A DNA stretch of 64,000 nucleotides from Aeromonas cavernicola (GCF_002795305.1 NZ_PGGC01000044.1:23122-87121), one strand, 5' to 3'. Counted from the stretch's first letter, positions 30,259 through 39,421 are shown. The notes: generated by a model from the letters alone, not told the origin. Program-made: numbers and translations.

Positions 30259-31938
30259 TTAAAAGGGCACTGTTGCTCGGTAATAGAGCACCCAGTCGTC
30301 AGCATCGAGCCAGTCTGGGGCGCTTAACGGGAACCCCACGCTGATATTGCCGGTAAAGTAGCGATAGCGTTGCTCCCAGCCGATCGCGGTGCCCACCAAG
30401 TCGTGCCAGCCATCCCCTTGTTCCGCCATGTCGACCCGGCCCATGTCCAGTGCCAGCCAGCTACGCCATTGACCGAGCCAATGGGGGACAGCGCCTTGCC
30501 AGCTCACTTCGCTACGCAGGTAGCCGCCCACATCGCCGCTGATGCTCTGTTCTTTAAACCCACGTACCGAGGCATCCCCGCCAAGGGAGAGCCGCTCCAC
30601 GCTGTAGAGTCGATCCGATGTCCATTGGCCATTGAGGGTCGACAGCCAGCCCCACTGCTCGCCTGCGGTGCTGTAACTGCCAAACAGTCCCCATTTTGTA
30701 AACTGGGCTTGCGGCCACTGGGCCGCTCGGCCGTGGTCGCTATCTGCGCCGAACCAGTCAGTACCCAGCGTCAGGGCTGGGTTAAGAGTGAAGAAGTGGC
30801 GATCGACACGGGTAGCCAGATTGGTACCCAGTCGCAGTGAGGAGAGCTGATAGCTGCTGGTGTCGAGCAGTTGATCCATGATGAAGTTGCGACTCTGGCG
30901 GTGGGTGATGCCAAGCACGCCCGCTAACTTGGTCTGGCCATCCCGATACAGGGTGTGGGTCAGGTTTCCGGTGGTGGTGCGGGTATCGCCACGACTGTCA
31001 TAGATAAACCCTCGTGACCGCAGATCGTTACGGTAATCGCTGTACTGGTAGCCCACATCAAACAACCAGTAGCCATACGGCAGACTGATCCCCGCCTGCC
31101 AGTTGCTGGCCTGGTGGCTAGGGCGCCCATCGGTGCTGCGGGCGGCCGCCAGTGTCCACTGTTCGGCCAGTGATAACAGATTGTCGGCGCTAAGCGAGAG
31201 CCGCCCTTGCTCTGCTCCGGTGCTGTTTTGGCCACTGTTGTCAAACTCCAGGTTGCCTTGCCATGGCACGCCTTGGCTGCCGTTGAGGTTGACAATAGAG
31301 TGGCCGGGCAGGGTGCCGGGCTGGATATCAAGTTGATAGGAGAGCGAGCGCAGCCGCGAGAGCTGATCTACCCCTTGTTCTAAATCCCGCAAGTTGAGCA
31401 CTTGGCCAATCAACCCCGGAAAGAGAGTGCGGGTGATCCGATCTGGCTGGCCATTGACCCTGATGGCCTCGATGCGACCTTCCAGTATCGCGATGGTCAG
31501 GGTCCCCTGTGCCAGATCCTGCTCTGGCAAGAAGGCGCGGCTGGTCACCCATCCTTGTGCCACATACCACTGACTGGTGTCTCGGATCAGCTGATTGATC
31601 TGGGCGAGCCCCATGCAGCGGTTTAAGTACGGGGTGGCAAGACGGTGCTGTTGATCTTCGGTCAGCTGTGAGGCGCCATCAAACTGGATCTTGGTCACCT
31701 GAAAGCAGGGGCCTGATGCCTCGCTGGCTGGGCCTGTCGGGGTGATAGGCAACACCTGCTGGCGGGAGACCTCATCCCGCTGGCGGGCCGCCTCTTCAAG
31801 CAATGCCCGTTGGCGCTGCTCAATGTCCTGTTGCTCGGCAGGGGAGGCCGCCAAGGCTACCGCCCCCACGGATGCCAAGATCAGCGGGAGTATAACAAGG
31901 CGCCCGATGGAGAGTTGGCGCAGGACAAAAGGGATCAT
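30259..31938 (-). CDS. FhaC/ShlB-type two-partner secretion outer-membrane transporter
   Basis: 559-residue TpsB protein. After a signal peptide (cleavage near ALA, residue 30) comes an N-terminal helix rich in Gln and Glu. Two POTRA domains follow (FQVTKIQFDGASQLT, then TLTIAILEGRIEAIRVNG) and then a 16-strand beta-barrel with the conserved loop motif SVRGFKEQ and a final aromatic residue (YRATVPF). It secretes the FhaB-type protein encoded 146 bases downstream. The pair is almost certainly one operon. Confidence 0.92.
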   Translation of the reverse strand: MIPFVLRQLSIGRLVILPLILASVGAVALAASPAEQQDIEQRQRALLEEAARQRDEVSRQQVLPITPTGPASEASGPCFQVTKIQFDGASQLTEDQQHRLATPYLNRCMGLAQINQLIRDTSQWYVAQGWVTSRAFLPEQDLAQGTLTIAILEGRIEAIRVNGQPDRITRTLFPGLIGQVLNLRDLEQGVDQLSRLRSLSYQLDIQPGTLPGHSIVNLNGSQGVPWQGNLEFDNSGQNSTGAEQGRLSLSADNLLSLAEQWTLAAARSTDGRPSHQASNWQAGISLPYGYWLFDVGYQYSDYRNDLRSRGFIYDSRGDTRTTTGNLTHTLYRDGQTKLAGVLGITHRQSRNFIMDQLLDTSSYQLSSLRLGTNLATRVDRHFFTLNPALTLGTDWFGADSDHGRAAQWPQAQFTKWGLFGSYSTAGEQWGWLSTLNGQWTSDRLYSVERLSLGGDASVRGFKEQSISGDVGGYLRSEVSWQGAVPHWLGQWRSWLALDMGRVDMAEQGDGWHDLVGTAIGWEQRYRYFTGNISVGFPLSAPDWLDADDWVLYYRATVPF

Positions 31939-32065
31939 CTGTGTGTATAGCCTACATAGGTGAAACGGAGGTGAGGCGAGTGGTTACACCGCAACGTTAG
32001 CTCGCCACCACGTTCACTAAGGGCAACGACCAAGGGAGGGTGACGCATCACGATTTTGGCGGGGG

Positions 32066-32094
32066 ATTAGATAGAAACTGAGGAGAAAATTCAA
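32066..32094 (-). promoter_or_regulatory. Candidate promoter of the two-partner secretion operon
   Basis: Minus strand -35 TTGAAT (32089-32094), 17-base spacer and -10 TCTAAT (32066-32071), leaving a leader of about 120 bases. The surrounding DNA is AT-rich. Confidence 0.4.
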
Positions 32095-32285
32095 TCAACG
32101 AAGAAGGGGATTTGTCACAATTGACGAAGATTCAGATAAATCTTACGAAAAAGTAATTATTAATAATTTCATCTATTAACGCGGCCCCACGGCCCGTTTT
32201 ATCTGCTGTTCTCCATCGGCTAGGGATGGCTTGTCACCGTTCCTGGCTCGTGTTGGTTAAGCGACGCTGTTTTTCACCTTGCGAT

Positions 32286-32304
32286 AAAAATGAAAATCAA
32301 TATC
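32286..32304. promoter_or_regulatory. Fur box upstream of the TonB receptor gene
   Basis: The 19-mer AAAAATGAAAATCAATATC matches 15 of 19 positions of the classical Fur consensus. It lies about 100 bases before the receptor gene and just upstream of a possible promoter, which indicates iron repression. Confidence 0.65.
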
Positions 32305-32319
32305 ATTCACATGCCAGTT

Positions 32320-32347
32320 TTGTGAGCCCTCATAATTACAATAAAAT
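32320..32347 (+). promoter_or_regulatory. Candidate promoter of the TonB receptor gene
   Basis: -35 TTGTGA (32320-32325), 16-base spacer and -10 TAAAAT (32342-32347). The Fur box ends 15 bases upstream. Confidence 0.35.
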
Positions 32348-32394
32348 CAATAACTTTTTGCCTTAAGGCTACTATTGCAGAGTCAACATTGAAT

Positions 32395-34437
32395 ATGCAG
32401 CACACTCGTTTTAGCAGCGCGCTCGCCGCGCTGGCACTGCTTGGCACAGGTAACAATGCCCATGCTGCCGATGAAACCATCACGGTCGTTGGCAAGAAAT
32501 CGCAACATCAGGAAGTGGCCACCGCCACCCGCACCAACACACCTGCTAAGCGGGTGCCCCAGACCATCGACAGCGTCTCGGTCAGCGAGTTGACCGCCTT
32601 TGGTCAACCGACCCTGAGCGAAGCGCTGACCGGCATCCCCGGGGTGAACGCCAGCGGCGATACCCGCTTTGATAGCGTCAACATCCGTGGGTTCAGCGCC
32701 AGCAGTGATTTCTATCTGGACGGTTTTCGGGACGATATGCAGTACACCCGCGACCTTGGCAATATCGAGCGAGTCGAGGTGCTCAAAGGGCCGGCGGCGG
32801 TGCTCTACGGCCGTGGCAGCACGGGCGGGATCGTCAACCGGATCAGCAAAAAACCGCACAAGGGGCAGCAATCTAGCGTCAGCGCCCAGGTCGGCAGTTT
32901 CGACAGCCAGCGGCTGGCCGCCGATCTCAATGGCGAGGCAAACGAGCAACTGCAACTGCGGTTGAACGTGGCACAGGAAGATAAAAATAGCTTTCGTGAC
33001 GGCGTGCAGAGCAAGCGTACCCTGCTGGCGCCCTCGGCTAACTGGGCGATCCGCGACAACCTCAACTGGCTGGTACAGTACGAGCGTAACGAGCACGATC
33101 GCACCCCAGATCGCGGCATTCCGGGGATGAATGGTCGCCCCGCCAACGTACCCCGTGAATATGTCTACAGCGATACTAGCCGCGACTTCATCGACGACGT
33201 GGCGCAATCGACCCGATCTAGTCTCACTTGGGATGTCAACGAGCAGTGGCAGCTGCGCCAGCAACTGAGTTACATCACCCTCGATAGCCAGTTTGACAAT
33301 ACCTATGTCACTGGGGTGAGAGGGGATCAGGTCACCCGCTCCCGTTGGCAGCAAGATCTCAAGGCCAAGAGCCTGATCAACAACATCGAAGCGGAAGGTT
33401 TGCTGCAAACCGGCCCCGTTGAGCATCGGCTGCTGGTTGGTGTCGAGCTGAGCTCTCAACAGCGCACCCCCAAGCTCTACCAAAATGCCACCCCGATCCC
33501 TGCGGGCAATCTTTATGAGCCGGGCGCGCTGCCGAGCTATAACGGCGCCATGAGGTTATCCAGCGATGCCCAGCATCGGGTGCGCGGTAATGGCCTCTAT
33601 CTGCAAGATCAACTGACCCTTGGCGATTGGCAGCTGGTGGCCGGTCTGCGCCGCGATGATTTCACCGTGACCAGCCGCCGCCATGACCTGAATAAGGAAG
33701 AGACCCGCTCAGTCATCAGCCTTAGTCCGCGTTTGGGGTTGGTATGGAGCCCGCTTGAGGATCATGCGTTCTACACCTCCTACAGCAAGACCTTCACCCC
33801 AGTGGGGGGCGAGCTGATCGGTCTGACCCCAGGCGATCAAAACAACAATCTCGACCCTCAGAACACCCGGCTCTATGAAGCGGGTGTGAAAAGCGACTGG
33901 TTGGCCGGTCATGTCGCGACCACCCTCTCGATTTATCGACTGGAAATGTACAACAAACGCACCAGAGACCCACTCGATCCGACCAAAATCCTGCTCACTG
34001 GGTTGCAACGTACCGAGGGGATCGAGTTAAGCGCTCGTGCCGAACTAACCGACCAGATCTACCTGCGTGGCGGCATTGCTATTCAAGATGCCGAACAAGT
34101 CAGGGCCGAGGCCAACTTGCAGGGCAAACGCCCGGCTAACGTCTCCCGTCACAATGGCCAACTCTATGTTGGTTACAAAAGTGGTGAGCAGGGTTGGTTC
34201 GGTGAAACCGGCGTGACAGCGGTAGGCGATCGCTTCGCCGATAATGCCAATGCCACCGTGTTGCCCGGCTATGCCCGCCTCGATGCGCGGGCCGGTTACC
34301 GCTGGCAACAATGGGAAGCCGAGCTGAGTGCCGAAAACCTGACTGACCATGAATACGTCGTGAGTGCTACCAGCGCCAACCAGATCATGCCGGGCACCCC
34401 TCGTCAGCTGATCTTAAGTGGCAGCTACCGCTTCTGA
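32395..34437 (+). CDS. TonB-dependent siderophore receptor (catecholate/hydroxamate type)
   Basis: 680-residue outer-membrane receptor. The signal peptide ends at AHA (residue 24), followed by a TonB box DETITVVG. The plug domain carries VNIRGFSASSDFYLDGFRDD and IERVEVLKGPAAVLYGRGSTGGIVN. The 22-strand barrel ends in ILSGSYRF with the terminal Phe needed for membrane insertion. It resembles the Fiu/FhuE-like siderophore subfamily; the ligand cannot be read from sequence. An in-frame TTG at 32389 has slightly better ribosome-site spacing and is the alternative start. A Fur box lies upstream and a PepSY-like membrane gene follows. Confidence 0.92.
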   Translation: MQHTRFSSALAALALLGTGNNAHAADETITVVGKKSQHQEVATATRTNTPAKRVPQTIDSVSVSELTAFGQPTLSEALTGIPGVNASGDTRFDSVNIRGFSASSDFYLDGFRDDMQYTRDLGNIERVEVLKGPAAVLYGRGSTGGIVNRISKKPHKGQQSSVSAQVGSFDSQRLAADLNGEANEQLQLRLNVAQEDKNSFRDGVQSKRTLLAPSANWAIRDNLNWLVQYERNEHDRTPDRGIPGMNGRPANVPREYVYSDTSRDFIDDVAQSTRSSLTWDVNEQWQLRQQLSYITLDSQFDNTYVTGVRGDQVTRSRWQQDLKAKSLINNIEAEGLLQTGPVEHRLLVGVELSSQQRTPKLYQNATPIPAGNLYEPGALPSYNGAMRLSSDAQHRVRGNGLYLQDQLTLGDWQLVAGLRRDDFTVTSRRHDLNKEETRSVISLSPRLGLVWSPLEDHAFYTSYSKTFTPVGGELIGLTPGDQNNNLDPQNTRLYEAGVKSDWLAGHVATTLSIYRLEMYNKRTRDPLDPTKILLTGLQRTEGIELSARAELTDQIYLRGGIAIQDAEQVRAEANLQGKRPANVSRHNGQLYVGYKSGEQGWFGETGVTAVGDRFADNANATVLPGYARLDARAGYRWQQWEAELSAENLTDHEYVVSATSANQIMPGTPRQLILSGSYRF

Positions 34438-34459
34438 TCACCATATGGTAATCATCCCC

Positions 34460-34486
34460 GGCCAGCGTTTGCTGGCCACTTTTTTA
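34460..34486 (+). terminator. Intrinsic terminator after the TonB receptor gene
   Basis: The stem GGCCAGC/GCTGGCC with loop GTTT is followed by AC and six T. It lies between the receptor and the PepSY-like gene, so it may reduce rather than stop transcription of the latter. Confidence 0.8.
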
Positions 34487-34528
34487 GGCGTCTGGGTTAG
34501 GCGCCACCATTATTAGGTAACACCGCAG

Positions 34529-35155
34529 ATGCTCAAACACCGCCGAATCCCCCTTCATAACAATAAATGGGTACGCCGCATTCACGCTTGGGCTGGGTTT
34601 GCCACCCTCGTCCTGATGCTGATTTACGGCATCACCGGGCTCTGGTTGCAGCATCGCGCCGTGCTGCCGATCCCCGGCCCGCACACCGATAAATCCAGCG
34701 AACTGATCACCCTAACGCAGCCCCTTGCCAGCCCAGATGCCCTCAAAGCGCTGCTGCAACAACGCTACCCTGATAACTTCGAGCAGAGCCGGACCATGCT
34801 CACCCCTGCTCAAACACTGCCAACCCCGACCGGGGAGTTGACCCTACCAGCCCGCTGGGAGATCCGAGGGGCCAGCCTGAGCCAGACGGTCGCGGCGAGC
34901 TATGTGGCGGGCACCTTGCAAGTGCGCACCGAATTGCAGCAAGCCAACTTCGCCGCCAGCCTCAATCGCCTGCATCGCGGCATGGGCACCGGCCTTGGCT
35001 GGCAACTGTTTGGCGATCTGGCTGCCATCGCCCTGCTGCTGCTGGCCCTCACCAGCCTGTTTATGTGGACCAAGCTGCACGGCCACCCCCGCATCGTGAT
35101 CCTGATTGGCACCGCTGGCGCCCTCGGCACCCTGCTGTTTGCTCTGTGGGGATAG
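34529..35155 (+). CDS. PepSY-associated transmembrane protein, probably linked to iron uptake
   Basis: 208 residues. The opening NNKWVRRIHAWAGFATLVLMLIYGITGLWL is a cytoplasmic His-bearing turn and first membrane helix. A periplasmic stretch of about 110 residues follows, then LNRLHRGMGTGLGWQLFGDLAAIALLLLALTSLFMW and a last hydrophobic helix. The HxWxG and LHRG motifs match the PepSY_TM-like family, whose members next to siderophore receptors are thought to act as ferric reductases. Function here is inferred from position. Confidence 0.75.
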   Translation: MLKHRRIPLHNNKWVRRIHAWAGFATLVLMLIYGITGLWLQHRAVLPIPGPHTDKSSELITLTQPLASPDALKALLQQRYPDNFEQSRTMLTPAQTLPTPTGELTLPARWEIRGASLSQTVAASYVAGTLQVRTELQQANFAASLNRLHRGMGTGLGWQLFGDLAAIALLLLALTSLFMWTKLHGHPRIVILIGTAGALGTLLFALWG

Positions 35156-35640
35156 CGAGCCCCGGCAGACCTGCGCCGCGCACCGTAAATGAAAGCGCAC
35201 CGCAAATGGAATGGAAGCGCCCTGCGATGAAAGCGCAGCTAGCCGGACCGTACACGGGTAGCGCCGCACATCGGTATGGCGGCGTAAGGTGATGGGATCA
35301 AGGGCGCGGGCCGTTAGCCATGGCCCCGTGGTGTGATTGAGTAGGGCGCGGCATTAGGGGCTGCTGTCACTTGGCGAGCGGTAATAGCCCCTTGCCCTGC
35401 GGCCAGCTTTACCACCCCAAAAATGGCATCTAGCATCGCAACTCCTTGTCATAAAACAAAAAAACATCAGCAATGACGTGCAGAGAACCCCGTTTTATCT
35501 GTCCCAGACCATCAGGTTCTCTGGCTCAATGTGAGACAAACAGTTTGACTATCCTGTCGACTGGACATAGTCTTATCCGCAACACGACCCCGGCCTCTTG
35601 GTTGCTTCGCAACTTACGCTGGGGTTCTTATTTGGTGGAT
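35156..35640. other. Intergenic stretch between iron-uptake genes and the defence island
   Basis: About 485 bases without a long gene. It carries one candidate minus-strand small ORF (see 35314-35436) and a GC-rich part with GAAAGCGCA repeated. I see no integrase remnant, tRNA end or insertion-sequence end. Confidence 0.5.
35314..35436 (-). CDS. Candidate small ORF, 40 aa, unknown
   Basis: ATG at 35436 is preceded by AAGGAG with a 5-base spacer, the best ribosome site in this stretch. The 40-residue product begins MLDAIFGVVKLAAGQGAITARQ, a possible short amphipathic or membrane helix, and then turns Pro/Ala-rich. It is too short to recognise. Codon use is unremarkable. Confidence 0.4.
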   Translation of the reverse strand: MLDAIFGVVKLAAGQGAITARQVTAAPNAAPYSITPRGHG

Positions 35641-36609
35641 TTACCACCACTCCTGCCAGTTCTCTATGTACCCCATGTTTGCCAACCCCAGCTTGCGCAC
35701 CGACTTTTGTGTGGGGAACGTCAGCAGATGATCCCGCAGGCGCAGATGCCACAGGGTATTCGGGCAAATCACCTTGAGTAGATGCCGTGTGATGGCCAGC
35801 AACACGAATGGCTTGGCCAGCCGCTCATCATCTTTTGCCAGAAAATCGCACCATTGCACCTCTCTTGGCTTGGGCAACTTCACCTGCGTCGTTACGTTGC
35901 GGTTCCAGAGGCGGCTATGATGGGCGCAGATATTGCGCAGGTAACTGAGGCCGTAGATCCAGCTGGCAAACACCTGCCAGTCCAGACCGTATTTGCTGGC
36001 GATATGCTGCTGATCCGACACCTTCATCATGCCGATCAGCTGCGAGATGGCGCCAAAATCAAACACCTCCACCGCCACCCAGATCGGCAGCTCCTCACCA
36101 TGGCGCTGATGGTAGTGGCGCACAAAATCCTCTTTGGAGCGCTTTACCAGCCCCCGGTATTTCTCCATCCACGCCTCAAAGCGGGTCTGGTGACTTCCCC
36201 TGAATGCGGGCTGCCGGATAAAGCTGGGGTGGAAGTAGCTGCGATCGAGGTGAGCAAAGGTATTTCGCTTGCCAAGGAGATAGGCAAGATCGACCCGCAA
36301 GGCCACCTCGATCCGCTCCAGCGCATCCACTACCAACAGGCGCAGCTTCTTGTCGAACAGATAGAGCTCCACCGCATCCAACAGATGGGTGTCGGGGCAA
36401 AACTGGTCGGTCGCCCGGGTCTCCCGTTTGCTTTCCCCCTCAGCCGCGGGCTCAAAGCGGCGAAACGGGTACCAGTAGCCGCTTAAACGGTAATAGCCGA
36501 TCCGCTCCAGATAGCTCAGTGCGGCATCCCGGTCGGTGACCGTGATACCGCGCCCAATCAGCTGATCCAGTTGCTGTTGATAGCTAAGCCAAGGGCGAGC
36601 GAAGGGCAT
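35641..36609 (-). CDS. Abi_2-family abortive infection protein with HEPN motif
   Basis: 322 residues of the AbiD/AbiF (Abi_2) type. The N terminus ARPWLSYQQQLDQLIGRGI and the segment YLERIGYYRLSGYWYPFR are family marks. RNICAHHSRLWNR near residue 231 contains the R-x4-H motif of HEPN ribonucleases. Its ATG shares one base with the hsdS stop codon (TGATG), so translation is coupled to the restriction-modification operon. Likely an RNA-targeting suicide defence protein; target unknown. Confidence 0.85.
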   Translation of the reverse strand: MPFARPWLSYQQQLDQLIGRGITVTDRDAALSYLERIGYYRLSGYWYPFRRFEPAAEGESKRETRATDQFCPDTHLLDAVELYLFDKKLRLLVVDALERIEVALRVDLAYLLGKRNTFAHLDRSYFHPSFIRQPAFRGSHQTRFEAWMEKYRGLVKRSKEDFVRHYHQRHGEELPIWVAVEVFDFGAISQLIGMMKVSDQQHIASKYGLDWQVFASWIYGLSYLRNICAHHSRLWNRNVTTQVKLPKPREVQWCDFLAKDDERLAKPFVLLAITRHLLKVICPNTLWHLRLRDHLLTFPTQKSVRKLGLANMGYIENWQEWW

Positions 36610-38423
36610 CAGGCAAGGGCTCCTGCCACCAGCGACTCGGCCAAGGCAAGTTGGGTCTGCTGGCTGGTTTGCAGGCGGGATTTTAGTTGATCGCAGAGGG
36701 TCATTAGTTGATTTATTTTTTTGATTATCTCTCGTGACTCAAGCATCGGTGGCAAAGCAATAACCAAATTTTGAATTTGAACTCTTGAAACATTTTTCAT
36801 TGAGCTGCTTGTCCCACCTGCGACTTTTGCATAGTAGGTTCGAGAAAAAGCAGAGTTATTAACCAGATTGATGTAATCAGCCAAAATAGATTTAGAAAAT
36901 TTAAATCTAATGATTTTGTCACTCATCATCAAATAAGGCGGAACTTCGTCTGGAACAACAACGGCTCTTGCAACTAATTCAGCGGTGTTAGCACGAGAAA
37001 TAAGAAAATCACCTGACTGGACTTCATATTCAGGTTTAGGTTCAAGAGCATTAGGCAATACTTTGTTTTCATCAGGTTTAAATGTACCCCATGTCACGGC
37101 ACTAACCTTAAGCACACCCCAATTTTTATTTTCTCTTGGGTTGGCTTCACATTGAGGGCTCCAGCCAGCCTCTGATGATAATGCCAAATCATTCAAGCGA
37201 CACCATTCCCATCCATTAGGTAATTCAAACGGTTTTTCTTCTTCGCTGATTGCAGGAAGCGGTTTCTCTTTTTTAATTTTCTTCTCTTTGACCAGCCGCG
37301 CCTTTTCGGCAGCGATGCGCTCCAGCAAAGCTGCGGCTGGTTCATCGCTCAGGTCTTGCGGTACCAGCTTGCCCATTACCGCCAGTTGCAGGATGGTCTG
37401 TTTTAAGGCGTCGATGCTGGCTTCGGTGGTAAAGAGAGTATCGAAGTGAGTGCTGAGCCGCGCCCAGTTTTGGCTTAACTCCTCGGCATCGCAGGAGTCT
37501 GTCAGTGAGCCCTCAGCGGCAGCCGCAGGCTGCAATAAAGCGCCGAGCAGGGTCTCAACCAGCGTCTGATGGGCCGCCAACTGCGATTCGCTGCACTGCT
37601 CCAACTGGTCGCAGAGGGCCATTAATTCATCGACTTTGGCAACGATGCGTTGTTGCTCAAAAAGCGGAGGTAATATAAATGGATTTATTGAAAACTCATC
37701 AAAAACCAAGCTTTCCACTGTAGTTCCGACTTTAGTTAAATTTTTTAAAATGTATTGCTCAAATCCTTTCATCATTAAATGAATATACGGAGTCAATCCA
37801 CAATCAAATGGTTGCAATACTTTTAAATCTTGATTCACTGTACATGTGACAGTTGTAATGGCAACGGGGAATTTCCTTCTCAAGATTCCACTTCTCGCAA
37901 CAAATAATAGCGAATTTGGTTTTACCAAAGTAAGTCCATCATCAACTGCAAGATCTGTTACGTAATCTTCTGATTCAATTATGTAGTCAACTTTCATATC
38001 CTTTGGTGTCACCCAAGGAATATCCCCCCCCCAATAATCTGACTTCATTTTACTAGGTGTTTTCCCACCAAAAAAAACACCTAGTTCAGAGAGTCGACAC
38101 CACTCCCATCCCTCCGGTAATTCAAACGGCTTCTCTTCTTCACTAATTTCCGGCATGGCTTTGGGCTTTTTGATTTTGCCCTCTTTCACCAGCCGCGCTT
38201 TTTCGGCGGCAATCCGTTCCAGCAGGACGGAGGCCGGTTCATCGCTGGGGTCTTGTGGTACCAGTTTGCCGCGCACGGCCAATTCCAGAATCAGCTCACG
38301 CAGCTTTTTGATGCCGGTCAGCTCCAGCTTGCTACTGCTGCCGCGTCCGGCACTGCTTTTGGGGCGCACCGCCGCCGTCCAGAGATCCAGATGGTCGGTG
38401 ATCAGGGTATCGATAGGGTTCAT
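36609..38423 (-). CDS. hsdS: Type I restriction-modification specificity subunit, two TRDs
   Basis: 604-residue HsdS that reads the DNA target for HsdM and HsdR. Two target-recognition domains (about 110-250 and 410-575) are each preceded by an almost identical 70-residue helical block (41-110 and 341-410; shared DEPA, LLERIAAEKARLVKE, ISEEEKPFELP, GWEWCRL). Conserved coiled coils (FEQQRIVAKVDELMALCDQLE, IIKKINQLMTLCDQLKS) set the spacing. The TRD coding DNA is clearly AT-richer than the rest, as expected for exchanged domains. A run of nine G lies in TRD1 at the YWGGDIPW motif. Start codon overlaps the previous gene by ATGA. Confidence 0.93.
   Translation of the reverse strand: MNPIDTLITDHLDLWTAAVRPKSSAGRGSSSKLELTGIKKLRELILELAVRGKLVPQDPSDEPASVLLERIAAEKARLVKEGKIKKPKAMPEISEEEKPFELPEGWEWCRLSELGVFFGGKTPSKMKSDYWGGDIPWVTPKDMKVDYIIESEDYVTDLAVDDGLTLVKPNSLLFVARSGILRRKFPVAITTVTCTVNQDLKVLQPFDCGLTPYIHLMMKGFEQYILKNLTKVGTTVESLVFDEFSINPFILPPLFEQQRIVAKVDELMALCDQLEQCSESQLAAHQTLVETLLGALLQPAAAAEGSLTDSCDAEELSQNWARLSTHFDTLFTTEASIDALKQTILQLAVMGKLVPQDLSDEPAAALLERIAAEKARLVKEKKIKKEKPLPAISEEEKPFELPNGWEWCRLNDLALSSEAGWSPQCEANPRENKNWGVLKVSAVTWGTFKPDENKVLPNALEPKPEYEVQSGDFLISRANTAELVARAVVVPDEVPPYLMMSDKIIRFKFSKSILADYINLVNNSAFSRTYYAKVAGGTSSSMKNVSRVQIQNLVIALPPMLESREIIKKINQLMTLCDQLKSRLQTSQQTQLALAESLVAGALA
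38024..38032 (-). repeat. G9 homopolymer inside hsdS
   Basis: Nine consecutive C on the plus strand read as G9 in the hsdS message, covering the Trp-Gly-Gly-Asp codons of TRD1 (about residues 131-134). A one-base slip would shift the frame early in the gene. Confidence 0.9.
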
Positions 38424-39421
38424 GGGGTGGTTCCAAAGTCAGTCGCAGCGATTGCCGGGGTCAGCATGTTGATGATCAGGCGGATCAGGGTCTCTTTTTG
38501 TGCTGGGGCCGACTCGGCTACCAACAGGGTCAGGGCCGCTAGCCCGCTGTCGTTGATGATCGGCTCGCCACTTGCCAGCCACAGCGCCTGATTGCGATAG
38601 AGAAAATCGACAAACAACAAGGCGGCGCTGCGCTTGTTGCCATCGGTAAAGGGGTGGTTTTTCACCACAAAATAGAGCAGGTGTGCGGCCTTGCTCTGCA
38701 CGGTGGGGTAGGCGCTCTGGCCAAATACGCTCTGACCAAGGTTACCGAGCAGGGCGGCCAGTCCGTCGCCGCGTGGACGGGCGAACAGCTCGGTGGCTTC
38801 ACCGCGCGCCATCAGTTGGGCTTTTAGCTCGCCGAGCGCCTGCATGGCTTGCTCGGGGGCCAGCAAGATGCCGCCCTCGGTGCCGGTCGGCTCGGTCAGT
38901 AGCCCTTCGTCATAGCGTTGTAGCCAGAGAAAGGTTTGGGTGTAGCGGCTAATAATTTCCACCAACCCCCGACCACTGGCGAGGCTAAGCCCATCGCCAC
39001 GGGCCGCCTTGCGCACCAGTGCCAGTGCTGCTTCCAGTTCGCGGGCATTTTGCTCAAAGCGCTGACGATTGAGGGTGTAGCCGTTGATCAGGTGCTCTTT
39101 TAGCAGCCTTGTGGCCCACTGGCGAAAGCGCACCCCTTGCGGTGACTTGACCCGATAGCCCACTGAGATGATGACATCGAGGGAGTAGAGGGTCACCGGC
39201 TTGTCACTGCCAGCAATATGCACTTTTTGCATATTGCCTGCGACAGGCAGCTCGCCATCCCTAAATACATTGCGGGTATGGCGGGAGACCACCGATTGAT
39301 CGCGGGCAAACAGGTCTGCCAGTTGGGCCTGATTGAGCCAGACGGTCTCTTGTTGCAGGGTGACGGCAATGTCGCCGTTCTCCCCCTCGAAGATGGCGAT
39401 CTCTTGAGTGGTCTCATTCAT
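38420..39421 (-). CDS. RhuM-family protein fused to a Fic/Doc domain
   Basis: 333 residues. The first 105 are a RhuM-type domain (IAIFEGENGDIAVTLQQ, a winged helix with SVVSRHTRNVF, then VISVGYRVKSPQGVRFRQWATR). After a helical linker, residues 256-264 read HPFTDGNKR, the Fic/Doc active-site motif, followed by a typical helix. Doc-type enzymes modify target proteins with phosphate or AMP. The ATG at 39421 overlaps the truncated DUF1016 gene by 8 bases. The start and end of the RhuM part are exact copies of those in the gene at 39812. RhuM-Fic fusions are known beside type I restriction systems; their role there is not settled. Confidence 0.85.
   Translation of the reverse strand: MNETTQEIAIFEGENGDIAVTLQQETVWLNQAQLADLFARDQSVVSRHTRNVFRDGELPVAGNMQKVHIAGSDKPVTLYSLDVIISVGYRVKSPQGVRFRQWATRLLKEHLINGYTLNRQRFEQNARELEAALALVRKAARGDGLSLASGRGLVEIISRYTQTFLWLQRYDEGLLTEPTGTEGGILLAPEQAMQALGELKAQLMARGEATELFARPRGDGLAALLGNLGQSVFGQSAYPTVQSKAAHLLYFVVKNHPFTDGNKRSAALLFVDFLYRNQALWLASGEPIINDSGLAALTLLVAESAPAQKETLIRLIINMLTPAIAATDFGTTP
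39111..39182. repeat. 72-bp direct repeat, copy 1
   Basis: It encodes the VIISVGYRVKSPQGVRFRQWAT end of the RhuM domain in the Fic fusion and is identical to 39912-39983. Confidence 0.93.

Noticed and set aside
32383..33483. Minus-strand open frame of 366 codons
   Set aside because: Antisense of the TonB receptor gene, whose plug motifs are unambiguous.
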